A stretch of 64,000 nt of DNA from Acidimicrobiaceae bacterium (GTDB lineage: Bacteria; Actinomycetota; Acidimicrobiia; Acidimicrobiales; Ilumatobacteraceae). Shown in pieces: positions 9,701 to 18,004 of the stretch; within the stretch, counting starts at the first letter, position 1; each line of letters begins with the position of its first letter. A model generated the notes under the pieces. That model made no database searches. It worked only from the letters and a program-made list of their open reading frames with translations, and was not told the DNA's origin. The position numbers and the translations under genes were made by a program. The stretch is taken from positions 62,001 through 126,000 of the forward strand of contig JADKGZ010000003.1 of the NCBI GenBank assembly GCA_016722025.1, written 5' to 3'.

Positions 9701-9797
9701 CAACCACGCTGAGCACCACGATCGGCACCCCCACCAGAGCGGCCACCAGCAGCCCGAAGGCCAGCACCCTCAGCACCGTTCGCGAGAACCTCATCAC
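6728..9797 (-). CDS. LysM and SARP/BTAD-type membrane protein of the Tad locus (frameshifted)
   Basis: Read through one frame break near 7727-7733, this is a protein of about 1,020 residues. The frame from 9797 runs to about residue 688; one extra base there would continue it into the frame that ends at 6728. Order: N-terminal membrane helix (residues 8-30), a second at 55-75, a third near 105-130, a LysM-like module near 220-290 (AHVVIAGDSYWEIADDHLST), a Pro/Val-rich linker, another membrane helix near 390-410, a long ATPase-free region, then a winged-helix-like segment (VRLFGQVQVVSSGDVIVECE) and a BTAD-type helical repeat region at the C-terminus. Starts are GTG 9797 or ATG 9794, after AAAGGA. 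It is the last gene of the Tad operon. Role unknown; perhaps it couples the pilus machine to the wall or to regulation. Confidence 0.65.
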
Positions 9798-9806
9798 ATC
9801 GTCCTT

Positions 9807-10202
9807 TCAATCCGTGTAGGTCACTCGGGCCGTGCCCGAGGCCTGCACTGTCATGGTCTGCTGCCCACCGAGGATCAAGAAGACCGTCGGCCGGCGCTCG
9901 ACGATGTTGACGGTGACGAAGTCGACGCCCACCGTCACGTGCACGTCGAGTGCGGGCACCCCCGCCCGGGTGGCGTAGTCGAGAGCCGCCGCCACCGCAT
10001 CCGCCTGATCGATGCCGCTGACCGGTGTTGCGGTGGCCACCGCCGCCCGCGCGGCGGCCTCCGCCGTGTTGGAAGCGTGGCGACGAGCAACCAGCGCACG
10101 ACCCCCGTCGACGACCAGCCCGGCACCACTCAGCGCAACGACGACGAGGAGCAGCAGGACCACCGAGATCGCACCTCGGTCGCGCGGACGACGGCGGCTC
10201 AC
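9807..10202 (-). CDS. TadG-like pilus protein
   Basis: A 131-residue protein with Arg-rich N-terminus (RRRPRDRGAIS), one hydrophobic helix (VVLLLLVVVALSGAGLVVDG) and an extracytoplasmic part with the ARRHASNTAEAAARAA segment typical of TadE/TadG pseudopilins. In the family these minor pilins sit in the membrane and help Flp pilus assembly. GTG at 10202 overlaps the TGA of the previous gene (GTGA), which sets the start and indicates translational coupling. It is much shorter than proteobacterial TadG, as is usual in Actinomycetota. Confidence 0.7.
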   Translation of the reverse strand: MSRRRPRDRGAISVVLLLLVVVALSGAGLVVDGGRALVARRHASNTAEAAARAAVATATPVSGIDQADAVAAALDYATRAGVPALDVHVTVGVDFVTVNIVERRPTVFLILGGQQTMTVQASGTARVTYTD

Positions 10203-10645
10203 CGGCGGTACCGGTCGACCGGTTGCGTGTCGCTCATGACGACCGTGCGAGCACCGGGCGCCCACACACCGGCCAACGATTGGTTGCGCACGGTGCACGA
10301 CACCTGCACCGTCACCGCGCCTCCCTGCCAGACACCAGCAAGCGACGGGACCCACGACACGGTGACCCCCACGCCACCCAGGCAGCGAGCGGCCAGCGTC
10401 GAAGCCAGCACGACCTGCTCGGCAGCAAGCATGGCAGCGGCCGGGTCTGGCGCCTGCGACGCAGCCCGCGCCGCGGACTGAGCCGTGTTGGTGACCTGCA
10501 CACCTGCAGCATGCAAGCGGCCGACGAACCCCAGGAACAGCACCGCCGCGATGCAGAAGACGAGGAGGTACATCATCTCCACAGGGGTCGCGATGCCGTC
10601 GTCGGCATGCCATGCGGCGGGAGCCGAGCGACGGACGCGGGTCAT
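10199..10645 (-). CDS. TadE-like pseudopilin 2
   Basis: A 148-residue protein. After a short basic start it has the motif DDGIATPVEMMYLLVFCIAA, the GxxxxxE prepilin-like start of TadE proteins, followed by one membrane helix and an extracytoplasmic domain with two cysteines (AARCLGG, QVSCTV). It is predicted to be a minor pilin processed by the prepilin peptidase of this operon. ATG 10645 lies one base beyond the stop of the first TadE-like gene, and its end overlaps the TadG-like gene by four bases. Confidence 0.75.
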   Translation of the reverse strand: MTRVRRSAPAAWHADDGIATPVEMMYLLVFCIAAVLFLGFVGRLHAAGVQVTNTAQSAARAASQAPDPAAAMLAAEQVVLASTLAARCLGGVGVTVSWVPSLAGVWQGGAVTVQVSCTVRNQSLAGVWAPGARTVVMSDTQPVDRYRR

Positions 10646-10646
10646 G

Positions 10647-11060
10647 TCAGCGCTCCTTCGGGGCGGTCTCGGTGACGTGTGCGCGGAACCCGAGCGCATT
10701 GCCCAGCACGCCCGGCGTGCGGCCGCTGACGGTGACGGTGACCAGCGCTGCCTCGGTGCAGGTGACGCCCACGCCCTCGGCCCAGGAACCTGCCGTTCGC
10801 TGCACCACGGCCGCAGCAGCAGCGATGCCCTGGGCGCAGTCGCCGTCGAAGGCAGCAGCCACACGCGCTCCTTCGGCCGCAGCTTCGTCGAACACGTTGC
10901 GGGCATGCCAGTAGGTGGCGGCTTCGAACACCACAAGCATGACCAGCAGCACCGCCATGAACCCGAAGAGCATCTGGATCGACACGTCGACCGCCCCGCA
11001 GTCGCGGCGCGGTCGCAGACCGCGCGGCGGATCGCTGGAGGGCAGACGATTCGTGCGCAC
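10647..11060 (-). CDS. TadE-like pseudopilin 1
   Basis: A 137-residue protein with a 24-residue basic leader (RPRRDCGAVDVSIQMLFGFM) and a single membrane helix (MLFGFMAVLLVMLVVFEAAT), then the WHARNVFDEAAAEGARVAA segment seen in TadE proteins and two cysteines (DGDCAQG, VTCTE). It is expected to be membrane-anchored and to take part in pilus biogenesis. It lies between the pilin-like gene and the second TadE-like gene with almost no gap, so it belongs to the same transcript. Confidence 0.75.
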   Translation of the reverse strand: MRTNRLPSSDPPRGLRPRRDCGAVDVSIQMLFGFMAVLLVMLVVFEAATYWHARNVFDEAAAEGARVAAAFDGDCAQGIAAAAAVVQRTAGSWAEGVGVTCTEAALVTVTVSGRTPGVLGNALGFRAHVTETAPKER

Positions 11061-11063
11061 GGC

Positions 11064-11297
11064 TCAGGGCGCGACCGGGTCGGGAACGTTGTCCTTCGCC
11101 TGGTTGAACTTCGCCGTGAAGAACGCCGTCGCGGCGATGGCGACCACGATGCCAACGGCCAACCAGATCATCTTCGTGACGGCCTCGTCGACGCCATCCT
11201 CCTCACGGCGATCCGTCCACGCGAGCTGCGCACGCGACCGCACCTCGCCATAGGCCACCTGGACCCACACCGCCAATGGAAGCAGTTGTTCATACAT
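11064..11297 (-). CDS. Small single-pass protein, candidate Flp pilin
   Basis: A 77-residue protein: a basic and acidic N-terminal segment (AWTDRREEDGVDEAVTK), one hydrophobic helix (MIWLAVGIVVAIAATAFFTA) and a short polar tail. Size, topology and place between TadC and TadE fit the major Flp pilin. The prepilin cleavage motif is not perfect: Gly is present, but the acidic residues are at +2/+3 rather than +5. ATG 11297 is preceded by GAAGGG about nine bases away; an alternative ATG at 11327 lacks a comparable site. If it is not the pilin, no other candidate is in the operon. Confidence 0.55.
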   Translation of the reverse strand: MYEQLLPLAVWVQVAYGEVRSRAQLAWTDRREEDGVDEAVTKMIWLAVGIVVAIAATAFFTAKFNQAKDNVPDPVAP

Positions 11298-11351
11298 CCG
11301 CCGATTCCCTTCAAGTCGTCGTTGCACCGCAACAGGGGTGCCCTGTCTTCG

Positions 11352-12245
11352 CTAGCCGCCGAACGCGTCGCTGATGCGCTGCGCCAAGGGATAGGCCAAG
11401 AACACGATCGTGGTGACCACGAAGCCGATGGTGGGGCCGGACAGGTTCGCGTTGGCCTTGTCGGCGTCGCGCTCCAGTTCGTCGAGTGCTTTGGCGCGCA
11501 TCGAGGCCGCCAGCGACGCGACCGTGTCGCTGATGGACACACCCTGCAGGCCTTGCCGTTCGATCGAGGCCGCGAACTCGCTGAGCTCGCGCACGCCGTA
11601 CCGCCGGCCGAAGTCGTCGAGTGCTTCCCACACCGCCACGCCGCGTTGCGGTGCAGTGTCCAGTTCGGCGCGCAGCGCATCGAAGGCCCCTCCGGCACCC
11701 ACCGCCAAGGCGAAGCGAACCGCCTCTTCCACGCTTTGGTCGGTGGTGAGGCCGACCGCAACCAACTGCACGAAGTCGTTGGCCGCCTGGCGCAGCTCGC
11801 GACGGCGACGGTCGATCTTGCTCGAGATGTCGTTGACGGTGAGCCAGCCGGCGATGACGGCGAGCGCCACCGCCACCAGTGGCCACAGCACGGAGAGCGG
11901 CAGAAGCCCGAGTGCCATCAGTGCCGACACCGCGCAGACGACAGCGAACAGCACGATGCCTGCCGAGGTGAGCACACGGGTGATCACGTCTGCCGAGGTG
12001 AGGCCGACGACCTGCAGACCGACACCGAAGTGCTGCACCACCCACCGGCCGGGCGCCCCGACGGCAGCCGTGTCGGCCCAACCGACAGTTCGTGGCGAGC
12101 CGCCCTGCGCTGCACCTGCGCTGCCGTACAGGCGATGGCGGGCAGCGGCAAGCGACACGGGTGCGCGCCGCAGCGACCGTGCGCAACACCCCACACCCCC
12201 GGCGAACAGCAGCCCCGCGAGCGCGCCCACCTGCAGCGGGTTCAT
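11352..12245 (-). CDS. tadC: Tad pilus inner-membrane protein TadC (T2SSF)
   Basis: A 297-residue type II secretion F-family platform protein. There are hydrophobic stretches at the N-terminus (residues 5-25), two in the middle (about 95-150) and one at the C-terminus (FVVTTIVFLAYPLAQRISDA). Between them is the cytoplasmic helical domain with the family pattern (VEEAVRFALAVGAGGAFDAL ... FAASIERQGLQGVSISDTVA). TadC pairs with TadB to form the membrane base on which the CpaF ATPase acts. ATG 12245 overlaps the TGA of tadB (ATGA). Confidence 0.85.
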   Translation of the reverse strand: MNPLQVGALAGLLFAGGVGCCARSLRRAPVSLAAARHRLYGSAGAAQGGSPRTVGWADTAAVGAPGRWVVQHFGVGLQVVGLTSADVITRVLTSAGIVLFAVVCAVSALMALGLLPLSVLWPLVAVALAVIAGWLTVNDISSKIDRRRRELRQAANDFVQLVAVGLTTDQSVEEAVRFALAVGAGGAFDALRAELDTAPQRGVAVWEALDDFGRRYGVRELSEFAASIERQGLQGVSISDTVASLAASMRAKALDELERDADKANANLSGPTIGFVVTTIVFLAYPLAQRISDAFGG

Positions 12246-13117
12246 CGCGTTGCCCCGATCGAACCGACGACGCGAGAGCGCGGCGGCAGCTCGTAGCGGC
12301 ACAGCGACCGCAACCAGAGCACGCAGCCGAGCCACATGGTGAGCGGTACGAGCAGCACGATCTGCCCGACGACAGTGTCGTACGGCTGCAGCAGATCCCC
12401 ACCGGCGAACTTCAGGTAGGCCACCAGCACGCCACCGATGATGACGAGCCGCTTCATGCTCGACTGGTACACCGCGCGAGTGCGGTCGATGCGCTCGCGC
12501 GCGGTGACCTCGGCACGAGCGGCGGCCGAGAGTGCGCTGACCGTTCCGTAGAGGCGGCCGGCGCTGGTCGAGCCGCCGATGACCAGGCGAATCGCAGCGA
12601 TGGCCGCATCGGCGGTGGGATGGGCCAGGTCTTCTGCCAGGTCGGCGAGCGCGTCCTCGGTGCGAAAGCCTTGTCGACGACGGCGGGCGAAGGTGCGCAA
12701 CGGCAGCGCAATGGCGTCGGGCGGCCGCAGCGCCACCTGCTCCAGCGCTTCCTCGGCACCGACGGCCGAGCCGCGCAGCGTGTCGCGAAGATCCTCCAGC
12801 CACTTGGCGATGCCCTCGATGCGGCGGCGTTCGTCGTCGGCGCGACTGTCGTGCAGCAACCGACCCCAGAACGTCACCAACAGCCCGACCAGCACCGCCA
12901 ACAGGACCCAGCGAGTCGCCAGCAGCACGAGTACGCCGGCGGCAGCACCCACCGCCAGACGGTTGCCTCCGACACCCTCGAACACCGACGGAGTGGACGC
13001 CGCGGCGACCACCCGGCGCGGTGGGGCCGCGGAGCGAACGACGGCGAGCAACGCCGACCCGAGCAACAGGCCGACCGCGAGCGCGACCACACCGGGCGGA
13101 AGTGACGCCACCAGCAC
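12242..13117 (-). CDS. tadB: Tad pilus inner-membrane protein TadB (T2SSF)
   Basis: A T2SSF-family protein of about 291 residues. Two hydrophobic segments lie near the N-terminus (LLLGSALLAVV and LLATRWVLLAVLVGLLVTF), followed by a cytoplasmic helical domain (GIAKWLEDLRDTLRGSAVGA ... DLAHPTADAAIAAIRLVIGG) and two C-terminal membrane helices. It is the partner of TadC. The start is not certain: GTG 13117 overlaps the end of cpaF, and GTG 13111 is also in frame; neither has a strong upstream site, as expected for coupled translation. Confidence 0.85.
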   Translation of the reverse strand: MLVASLPPGVVALAVGLLLGSALLAVVRSAAPPRRVVAAASTPSVFEGVGGNRLAVGAAAGVLVLLATRWVLLAVLVGLLVTFWGRLLHDSRADDERRRIEGIAKWLEDLRDTLRGSAVGAEEALEQVALRPPDAIALPLRTFARRRRQGFRTEDALADLAEDLAHPTADAAIAAIRLVIGGSTSAGRLYGTVSALSAAARAEVTARERIDRTRAVYQSSMKRLVIIGGVLVAYLKFAGGDLLQPYDTVVGQIVLLVPLTMWLGCVLWLRSLCRYELPPRSRVVGSIGATR

Positions 13118-13119
13118 GA

Positions 13120-14469
13120 TCAGTGCGGCTTCCGCTGCAGTGCCGAGGCGGAGACCGGCACCCGGTGCGGTTCGCCGGCACCGACCCACCAGTGAGTGGA
13201 GAAGTCGGGGGTCGCCGCAACGAGCCGGTCGAGCATCGGGCGCTGAGGTTCCGAGGCCGGGCGCGCCACCCGATCCGCATCGTCGGGCCGCTGGCTGAAC
13301 AGACGGTGCATGATGAAGCGGGCGCCGTCCTCCTCCACCGACGGCGAGACGATCTCGGTGACGAAACGACCCGATTGGTTGTTGCCGGTGACGTGCACCA
13401 CCACATCGACGCTGCGGTACACCTGCCAGCGGGCCATCCGCAGCTCCACACCGTTGTGGTAGGCGATCAGCTCGGCGAGGCGCTCCACACCGTCCTTGGC
13501 CGAGCCGCCGTGCACGGTCGCCATCGCACCCTGGCCGATCGACATCGCCTGCACGAGCGCGCCGCCCTCGGCGCCGCGCACCTCGCCCACCACGATCCAG
13601 TCGGCGCGGGTGCGCACGGCCGGCACCATCATGTCGTGGCAGGAGATGCCGGCCCCATCGCTGGTGCTGGGCACGCGCGACTGGTAGGCGTGCACGTAGC
13701 GGTGGCGACCCAGGTTGGCGATGTTCAGCTCGAAGTCGGTCTCCACCGTCACGACCACGTCGTGCTCGCCCACTTCCGCCACCAGCGCCCGCAGCAGGGT
13801 GGTCTTGCCCGAGCCCATGCGACCGCAGACCACGACGTTCATGTCGGCAGCAATCGCGGCCTGCAACAGGGCGACGGCACCGTGGTGGAGCATGCCTCGA
13901 GTCGCGAGATCGGTCAGCGACATGCCGAACACGGCAGCGCGACGAATGGTGACCAACGGACGCTGCACGACATCGAAGCCCTCGCCATGGAACCGCACGC
14001 CGGGCTCCAGCTCCAGATCGACGAACGGGTTCTCGCGGTTGAACGGCCGCCGCCGCGAGGTGGCCGTGTCGTAGATGATCCGCTCGAGGTCGCGATCGCG
14101 ACGTACCAACGGCGGCAGCAGTTGCGTGGAGCCGTCGCTTCGTTCCACCCGAACGTGGTCCGCGCCGAAGACGAGCACATCGGTGACCTGCGGATCGCGC
14201 AGCACGGTGAGCAAGCGGGGCAGGCCGAAGATCTCCGAGACGACGAGACCGACCACTGCAATGTGCTCGTCGCCGGTGAGCGGCGCCTGGCGACTCGTCA
14301 CCCGTTGGTGCTCCAACTCGGGCAGCACCACTCGCTCGAGCACGTCGCGGGTCATCTCCTCGCGCAGGTCGCGTTCGCCCGGGGTTTCGTCGCGACCGGG
14401 CACCGGCAGCCTGTCGCCCCACTGCCGGCGGAGGTCGGCAACGACCACGTCCAGTTCCTCGTCGGTCAT
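13120..14469 (-). CDS. cpaF: Tad pilus assembly ATPase CpaF/TadA
   Basis: A 449-residue secretion ATPase of the VirB11/GspE family that powers pilus assembly from the cytoplasm. Walker A GRMGSGKT is at residues 216-223, the Walker B region WIVVGEVRG is near 291-299, and the family's Asp/His boxes are visible (VETDFELNIANLG, ATVHGGSAKDGVERL). An N-terminal helical domain covers residues 1-110. ATG 14469 shares four bases with the preceding stop. The complete core motifs suggest a working enzyme. Confidence 0.9.
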   Translation of the reverse strand: MTDEELDVVVADLRRQWGDRLPVPGRDETPGERDLREEMTRDVLERVVLPELEHQRVTSRQAPLTGDEHIAVVGLVVSEIFGLPRLLTVLRDPQVTDVLVFGADHVRVERSDGSTQLLPPLVRRDRDLERIIYDTATSRRRPFNRENPFVDLELEPGVRFHGEGFDVVQRPLVTIRRAAVFGMSLTDLATRGMLHHGAVALLQAAIAADMNVVVCGRMGSGKTTLLRALVAEVGEHDVVVTVETDFELNIANLGRHRYVHAYQSRVPSTSDGAGISCHDMMVPAVRTRADWIVVGEVRGAEGGALVQAMSIGQGAMATVHGGSAKDGVERLAELIAYHNGVELRMARWQVYRSVDVVVHVTGNNQSGRFVTEIVSPSVEEDGARFIMHRLFSQRPDDADRVARPASEPQRPMLDRLVAATPDFSTHWWVGAGEPHRVPVSASALQRKPH

Positions 14470-15221
14470 CGCGGGGCACCTTGATCGAGGGTGACGTTGA
14501 GCACCATCTGGTTGACGGCCGCCATCAGCGCGCTGCGACGCAACCGCCGGTCGCTGGCCGTGGCGCCACGATGCACCAGATCGACCGCCGCTGTCTCCCA
14601 CGGCAGCCACCCGGCGAACTGTTCACGCAACTCGGCCTGCAACGTCGCCCGCGGGAAGGCAAGCCCGCCCGGCGAGGCCACGAAGAGGATGCGTGCTCGC
14701 GCCTCGATGAGGCCAGGATCGGCAGGCGACACCCGGCCGGCGGCCTGCACCCACTCGGCGGCCGACACTGCAGCGCTGACCTCGGGGGATGCGACCAGCA
14801 CCACGGCATCGGCTTGGGCCAGCACGGGCCACACCGGTGAGCCCGCTCGCAGCGTGCCGACATCGACGACCACCGAACCCGGCAGATCGCGCAACGAGGC
14901 CGCCCAGGGCATGCGCGGCTGGTGGCAGGCATGAGCACGGAAGGGATCGGCGGGCGCGGCGACGACGCGCAGGTTGCCGGCCACGTGAGCCAGCGCCTCG
15001 AACGCCTCGAGGGTCGAGACCCGCTCGGTGGGAAAGGCGACACGCTCCAGCCCGCCCACCGACTGCGCCGCGATGTGCATGCGGCCGGCCAGCACACCAC
15101 CCGCCGGGTCGGCCTCCACCAACCAGGCACCCGCTTCGTCGGCGACCGCGAGGCACGCGCCGGCGAGCAGTGCGGCGGTCGTGGCTCCGGTGCCGCGCCA
15201 TGAGCCGACGGCGATGATCAC
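14466..15221 (-). CDS. CpaE/TadZ-like P-loop protein with altered Walker A
   Basis: A 251-residue MinD/ParA-like protein in the position of CpaE, the factor that places the Tad machine at the pole. The fold signature is present (IIAVGSWRGTGATTAALLAG; WLVEADPAGG; SVVVDVGTL; ADAVVLVASPEVSA). The deviant Walker A reads SWRGTGATT, with Arg where the signature Lys of KGGxGxT is expected. ATP binding may therefore be weak, as is known for some TadZ proteins. GTG 15221 overlaps the TGA of cpaB. Confidence 0.75.
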   Translation of the reverse strand: MIIAVGSWRGTGATTAALLAGACLAVADEAGAWLVEADPAGGVLAGRMHIAAQSVGGLERVAFPTERVSTLEAFEALAHVAGNLRVVAAPADPFRAHACHQPRMPWAASLRDLPGSVVVDVGTLRAGSPVWPVLAQADAVVLVASPEVSAAVSAAEWVQAAGRVSPADPGLIEARARILFVASPGGLAFPRATLQAELREQFAGWLPWETAAVDLVHRGATASDRRLRRSALMAAVNQMVLNVTLDQGAPR

Positions 15222-15838
15222 CCGCTCGCCGCCGTCGATCGACCGACGAGCACCAACTGGTCGGTTGCCGAGAGACGAGCGACTGCGATCGACTGAGCTG
15301 CGGGCACCGCGATGGTGACCGACAGCTCGCCATCGGCACCGGCCTCCGCATCGATCACGCGCACCTCCACCGTGAAGCCGACAGCGCCGTCGGCGGTCGC
15401 ATCGATGGACGCCGCGATCGCGACGTCGCCGCGAGCGAGGCCAACGGGGAACCGGCCGACGTGCAAGAGAGCGCCGACGGTCTCCTCGCCGGGGAGGAGC
15501 TGCGGGGCATCGCGCCACATGCCCACCTGCATCAGCGCACCGGTCTGCAGATCGATGCTGGCCACGCGGCCGACGAGCGCGTCGAGTGACCCGGAGGGCA
15601 CTAAACCTTCCACGGCTGCGTCGTACGCGACCCCGGCGACGGTGAGGTCGGCGGCGGCGATGACGTCGCCGGCTTCGACACCGCGTGCGACCTGCACCAC
15701 CTGCACCCGGTCGGCGGCCTGCGACAGCGCCCAGGCCACCAGCACACCGGCCAGCACCACCAGCGCCGCGCCCAACGCCAACCACTGCGTGCGCAGCCGG
15801 CTGTGCACCCGACCGGTGGTGCGGCTCACCTCGGCCAT
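15218..15838 (-). CDS. cpaB: SAF-domain pilus protein CpaB/RcpC-like
   Basis: A 206-residue protein with an N-terminal membrane anchor (LALGAALVVLAGVLVAWALS) and a SAF domain (VQVARGVEAGDVIAAADLTV ... LVGRVASIDLQTGALMQVGM). CpaB proteins act on the outer face of the cytoplasmic membrane and may bind peptidoglycan. ATG 15838 lies inside the last codons of the prepilin peptidase gene, with a 13-base overlap, and its end overlaps the CpaE-like gene. Confidence 0.8.
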   Translation of the reverse strand: MAEVSRTTGRVHSRLRTQWLALGAALVVLAGVLVAWALSQAADRVQVVQVARGVEAGDVIAAADLTVAGVAYDAAVEGLVPSGSLDALVGRVASIDLQTGALMQVGMWRDAPQLLPGEETVGALLHVGRFPVGLARGDVAIAASIDATADGAVGFTVEVRVIDAEAGADGELSVTIAVPAAQSIAVARLSATDQLVLVGRSTAASG

Positions 15839-16464
15839 CCGGTCGCCGCAGCGGCCAGCGAGACCGCCCAACCGAGCCACAGCGCAGGCCCGAGTGGCAG
15901 CCGGCGGCGGCCGGCGACCAGGCCGTAGGTGCCGGCGACGAGTGCTGCGACCGCAACGGCCACCGGCGCCGCGACCAGGGCGATCGGCCCGACGCTGGCG
16001 CCGACGACCCCCGCCATCTTCACGTCGCCCATGCCCACGCCGCGCGCCAGGCGCACGAACAGCATCGGGCCACCTGCCAGCGCGCTGCCGACCACTGCGG
16101 CGGCGACCACCGAAGCGTCGGAGGTGGCAGCGGCGCCACCCAGCACCACGACGAAGGCCACCGCCAACAACCAGTTGGGCAGCTTGCACTCGTGCACGTC
16201 GACCATGGCCGCCACGGCCAACAACACGCCGACGAAGGCGATGCTCCAGCACACCGTGGCCGGCGCCTGCACCGTTGCCCCCAACAGCGCAGCGATGACG
16301 CAGGCGGCTCTCAGCAGGCGACGGCGCGCAGGTGGTGCGTCGTCCCAAGCGGCCACCACTCGATCCACCGTCGGTATCAGCCCTGGCTGCACACCGGCTG
16401 CCGGCACCGAGCTCGGCTGCCCCGTGCGCGGTGCCGGTGCCCAGGAGACCTTGATTGTGGTCAT
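15826..16464 (-). CDS. Prepilin peptidase (A24, TadV/CpaA-like)
   Basis: A 212-residue membrane aspartic protease that removes the leader of Flp-type prepilins. Both catalytic Asp contexts are visible: DVHECKLPNW (first Asp) and GMGDVKMAG (second Asp in GxGDxK). About five membrane helices can be counted from residue 55 on. The 45-residue N-terminal cytoplasmic part has no recognised function. ATG 16464 has GAGGG seven bases upstream; an ATG at 16491 is in frame but less well supported. This is the first gene of the Tad operon, so the promoter should lie in 16465-16617. Confidence 0.85.
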   Translation of the reverse strand: MTTIKVSWAPAPRTGQPSSVPAAGVQPGLIPTVDRVVAAWDDAPPARRRLLRAACVIAALLGATVQAPATVCWSIAFVGVLLAVAAMVDVHECKLPNWLLAVAFVVVLGGAAATSDASVVAAAVVGSALAGGPMLFVRLARGVGMGDVKMAGVVGASVGPIALVAAPVAVAVAALVAGTYGLVAGRRRLPLGPALWLGWAVSLAAAATGWPR

Positions 16465-16617
16465 CGTCGATCCCTCGTGTCCGCCGAACACCAGTCAGAC
16501 GCTGGGTGCCTGGCGAGGTGACGCCAGACGGGGAGAAAACCCTGTTCCACGCTCACACTGGGCATGGTCAGCAACGGCTGGCGGCAAGATTCCGCATGTC
16601 GCTGCCAGAATGGGGGC

Positions 16618-17679
16618 ATGCGTGGCTTCGTTCGGGCGAGTGCAATGGCGTGCGCCCTGGTGCTCGGCCCGCAGATCCCCGCCTCGCCGGTTGCGGCCGA
16701 AATTCCCGAGATGGGCGCGTGTTTCGCCGACGCCGAGCTCATCGTGGGCAGCGTCGGCAGCAGCGTGTACTGCGTGCAGTGGACGCTCATGTGGACAGGC
16801 CTCTACCACGGGCTCGTCAACGGCATCTACGACCAGGCCACGTTCCAGGCCGTCGTCGAGTTCCAGCAGGCCAACCCGCCGCTCACCGTCAACGGCAACT
16901 CCGGCGAACGAACGCTCGCCGCGATGGGCATCTACTCCGGGGTCGACCAGGCGCCGCCACCGGCGTGCCTCGCAGATGCGCCAGTCGCCTCTGGTGATCG
17001 GGGCCCGTCGACCGAATGTCTGCAGCAGGTGCTGCAGACCAAAGGGGTGTTCACCGGCACAGTGGACGGCAGCTTCGGCAAGAGCACGCAGGCCGCCGTG
17101 AAGAGCTACCAGCTGAGCAATCCACCGTTGGTCGCCGACGGTGTGGCCGATACGCAAACGCTCGCCGCGCTCGGCATCTGGAGCGGCTTCAGCACTGCGC
17201 AGAGCAACCCCGTCTCAAACGGCGACGACTGGTGGCCGGCATCCATCCAGGCCGAGCCCAACTTCCGCGTCTCCAATGGCATTCCCGTGTTCGGCAACCA
17301 CCGCTTCTGCACCAGGGAGAACGCCGACATCATCGCTCGCGAGTTCGCCAAGGACGGCGCCGACGTTGCCACGCAGCACTACTTCATCTACATCGCATCA
17401 CGCGAGGGTGGGTGCGATCACCGCGCCGTGAACCAGAACGCCGTGACGCGCGACGACAGCCACTGCACGTTCCAGCTGAATGCGTTGTCGGGCATGTTCG
17501 AGCCCAACGGGCAGCTGGGTCGCCGAGGATGGAACGTCGACAGCGTGAAGGCCAGCATGTCGAACTGCGCCGACGCGGCGAGCGACCTGTGGGTGTTCTG
17601 CGCGCGTGGTCCCTGGACCCCGCCGTACAGCTGTGCGCCGCCGTGGGCCGGCGACCTCGGCCCCGAGGGTGATGCCTGA
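16618..17679 (+). CDS. Secreted protein with two peptidoglycan-binding domains and a lytic C-terminal domain
   Basis: A 353-residue exported protein. A signal peptide (residues 1-28, ending ASPVAAEIP) is followed by two PG_binding_1 modules, one near 40-105 (SSVYCVQWTLMWTGLYHG, with AAMGIYSG) and one near 125-195 (STECLQQVLQTKGVFTGTVD, with AALGIWSG). A C-terminal domain (IASREGGCDHRAVNQNAVTR, then CTFQLN) resembles small transglycosylase/lysozyme-like folds with a catalytic Glu in SREGG. There are several cysteine pairs, in line with export. It likely remodels or binds the cell wall. It is divergent from the Tad operon, so the two may share a control region. Confidence 0.75.
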   Translation: MRGFVRASAMACALVLGPQIPASPVAAEIPEMGACFADAELIVGSVGSSVYCVQWTLMWTGLYHGLVNGIYDQATFQAVVEFQQANPPLTVNGNSGERTLAAMGIYSGVDQAPPPACLADAPVASGDRGPSTECLQQVLQTKGVFTGTVDGSFGKSTQAAVKSYQLSNPPLVADGVADTQTLAALGIWSGFSTAQSNPVSNGDDWWPASIQAEPNFRVSNGIPVFGNHRFCTRENADIIAREFAKDGADVATQHYFIYIASREGGCDHRAVNQNAVTRDDSHCTFQLNALSGMFEPNGQLGRRGWNVDSVKASMSNCADAASDLWVFCARGPWTPPYSCAPPWAGDLGPEGDA

Positions 17680-17723
17680 CCGGTGGGAGCAGCGGGGCGA
17701 GCGCGATAGTCTGTCGCACGTCT

Positions 17724-17814
17724 GGAGAGGTGCCCGAGTCAGGTCGAAGGGACCGCACTGCTAATGCGGGGACCGCCTCACGGCGGTCCGTGGGTTCAAA
17801 TCCCACCCTCTCCG
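17724..17814 (+). tRNA. tRNA-Ser (GCT)
   Basis: A complete 91-base class II tRNA. The acceptor strands GGAGAGG/CCTCTCC pair fully, the anticodon GCT sits in CACTGCTAATG, the variable arm GACCGCCTCACGGCGGTC forms a hairpin, and the T arm is GTGGGTTCAAATCCCAC. The discriminator is G, and CCA is not encoded. Confidence 0.95.
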
Positions 17815-17822
17815 CTGAAACC

Positions 17823-17855
17823 AACGGCCCGGCGGCATCCAGCTGCCGGGCCGTT
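17823..17855 (+). terminator. Hairpin terminator after tRNA-Ser
   Basis: Perfect 11-base arms AACGGCCCGGC (17823-17833) and GCCGGGCCGTT (17845-17855) enclose an 11-base loop and are followed by a short T-containing stretch. It lies eight bases after the tRNA and very likely ends that transcript. Confidence 0.8.
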
Positions 17856-18004
17856 GCTGTTCCTGTCACTCATCGCGTCTGTGAGGGATCCACCACCATC
17901 CGTCACACATTTGACACACTGTTGCGTTTTCATGACGACGGGAGTAGACAGATTGTCATCTTGACGGCCTAGAGGCCCACGGCGGGTCCCTCGAAGGGGT
18001 GACG

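Noticed and set aside
10485..12296. Long plus-strand open frame over the Tad genes
   Set aside because: Strand and composition are wrong: His/Arg/Gln-rich translation, while the minus strand encodes TadB, TadC and the pseudopilins without a gap.
17856..18004. c-di-AMP (ydaO) riboswitch before the LysM/transglycosylase gene
   Set aside because: The leader is short and I cannot place the conserved ydaO segments. TTGACA near 17911 has no matching -10 at 16-18 bases.
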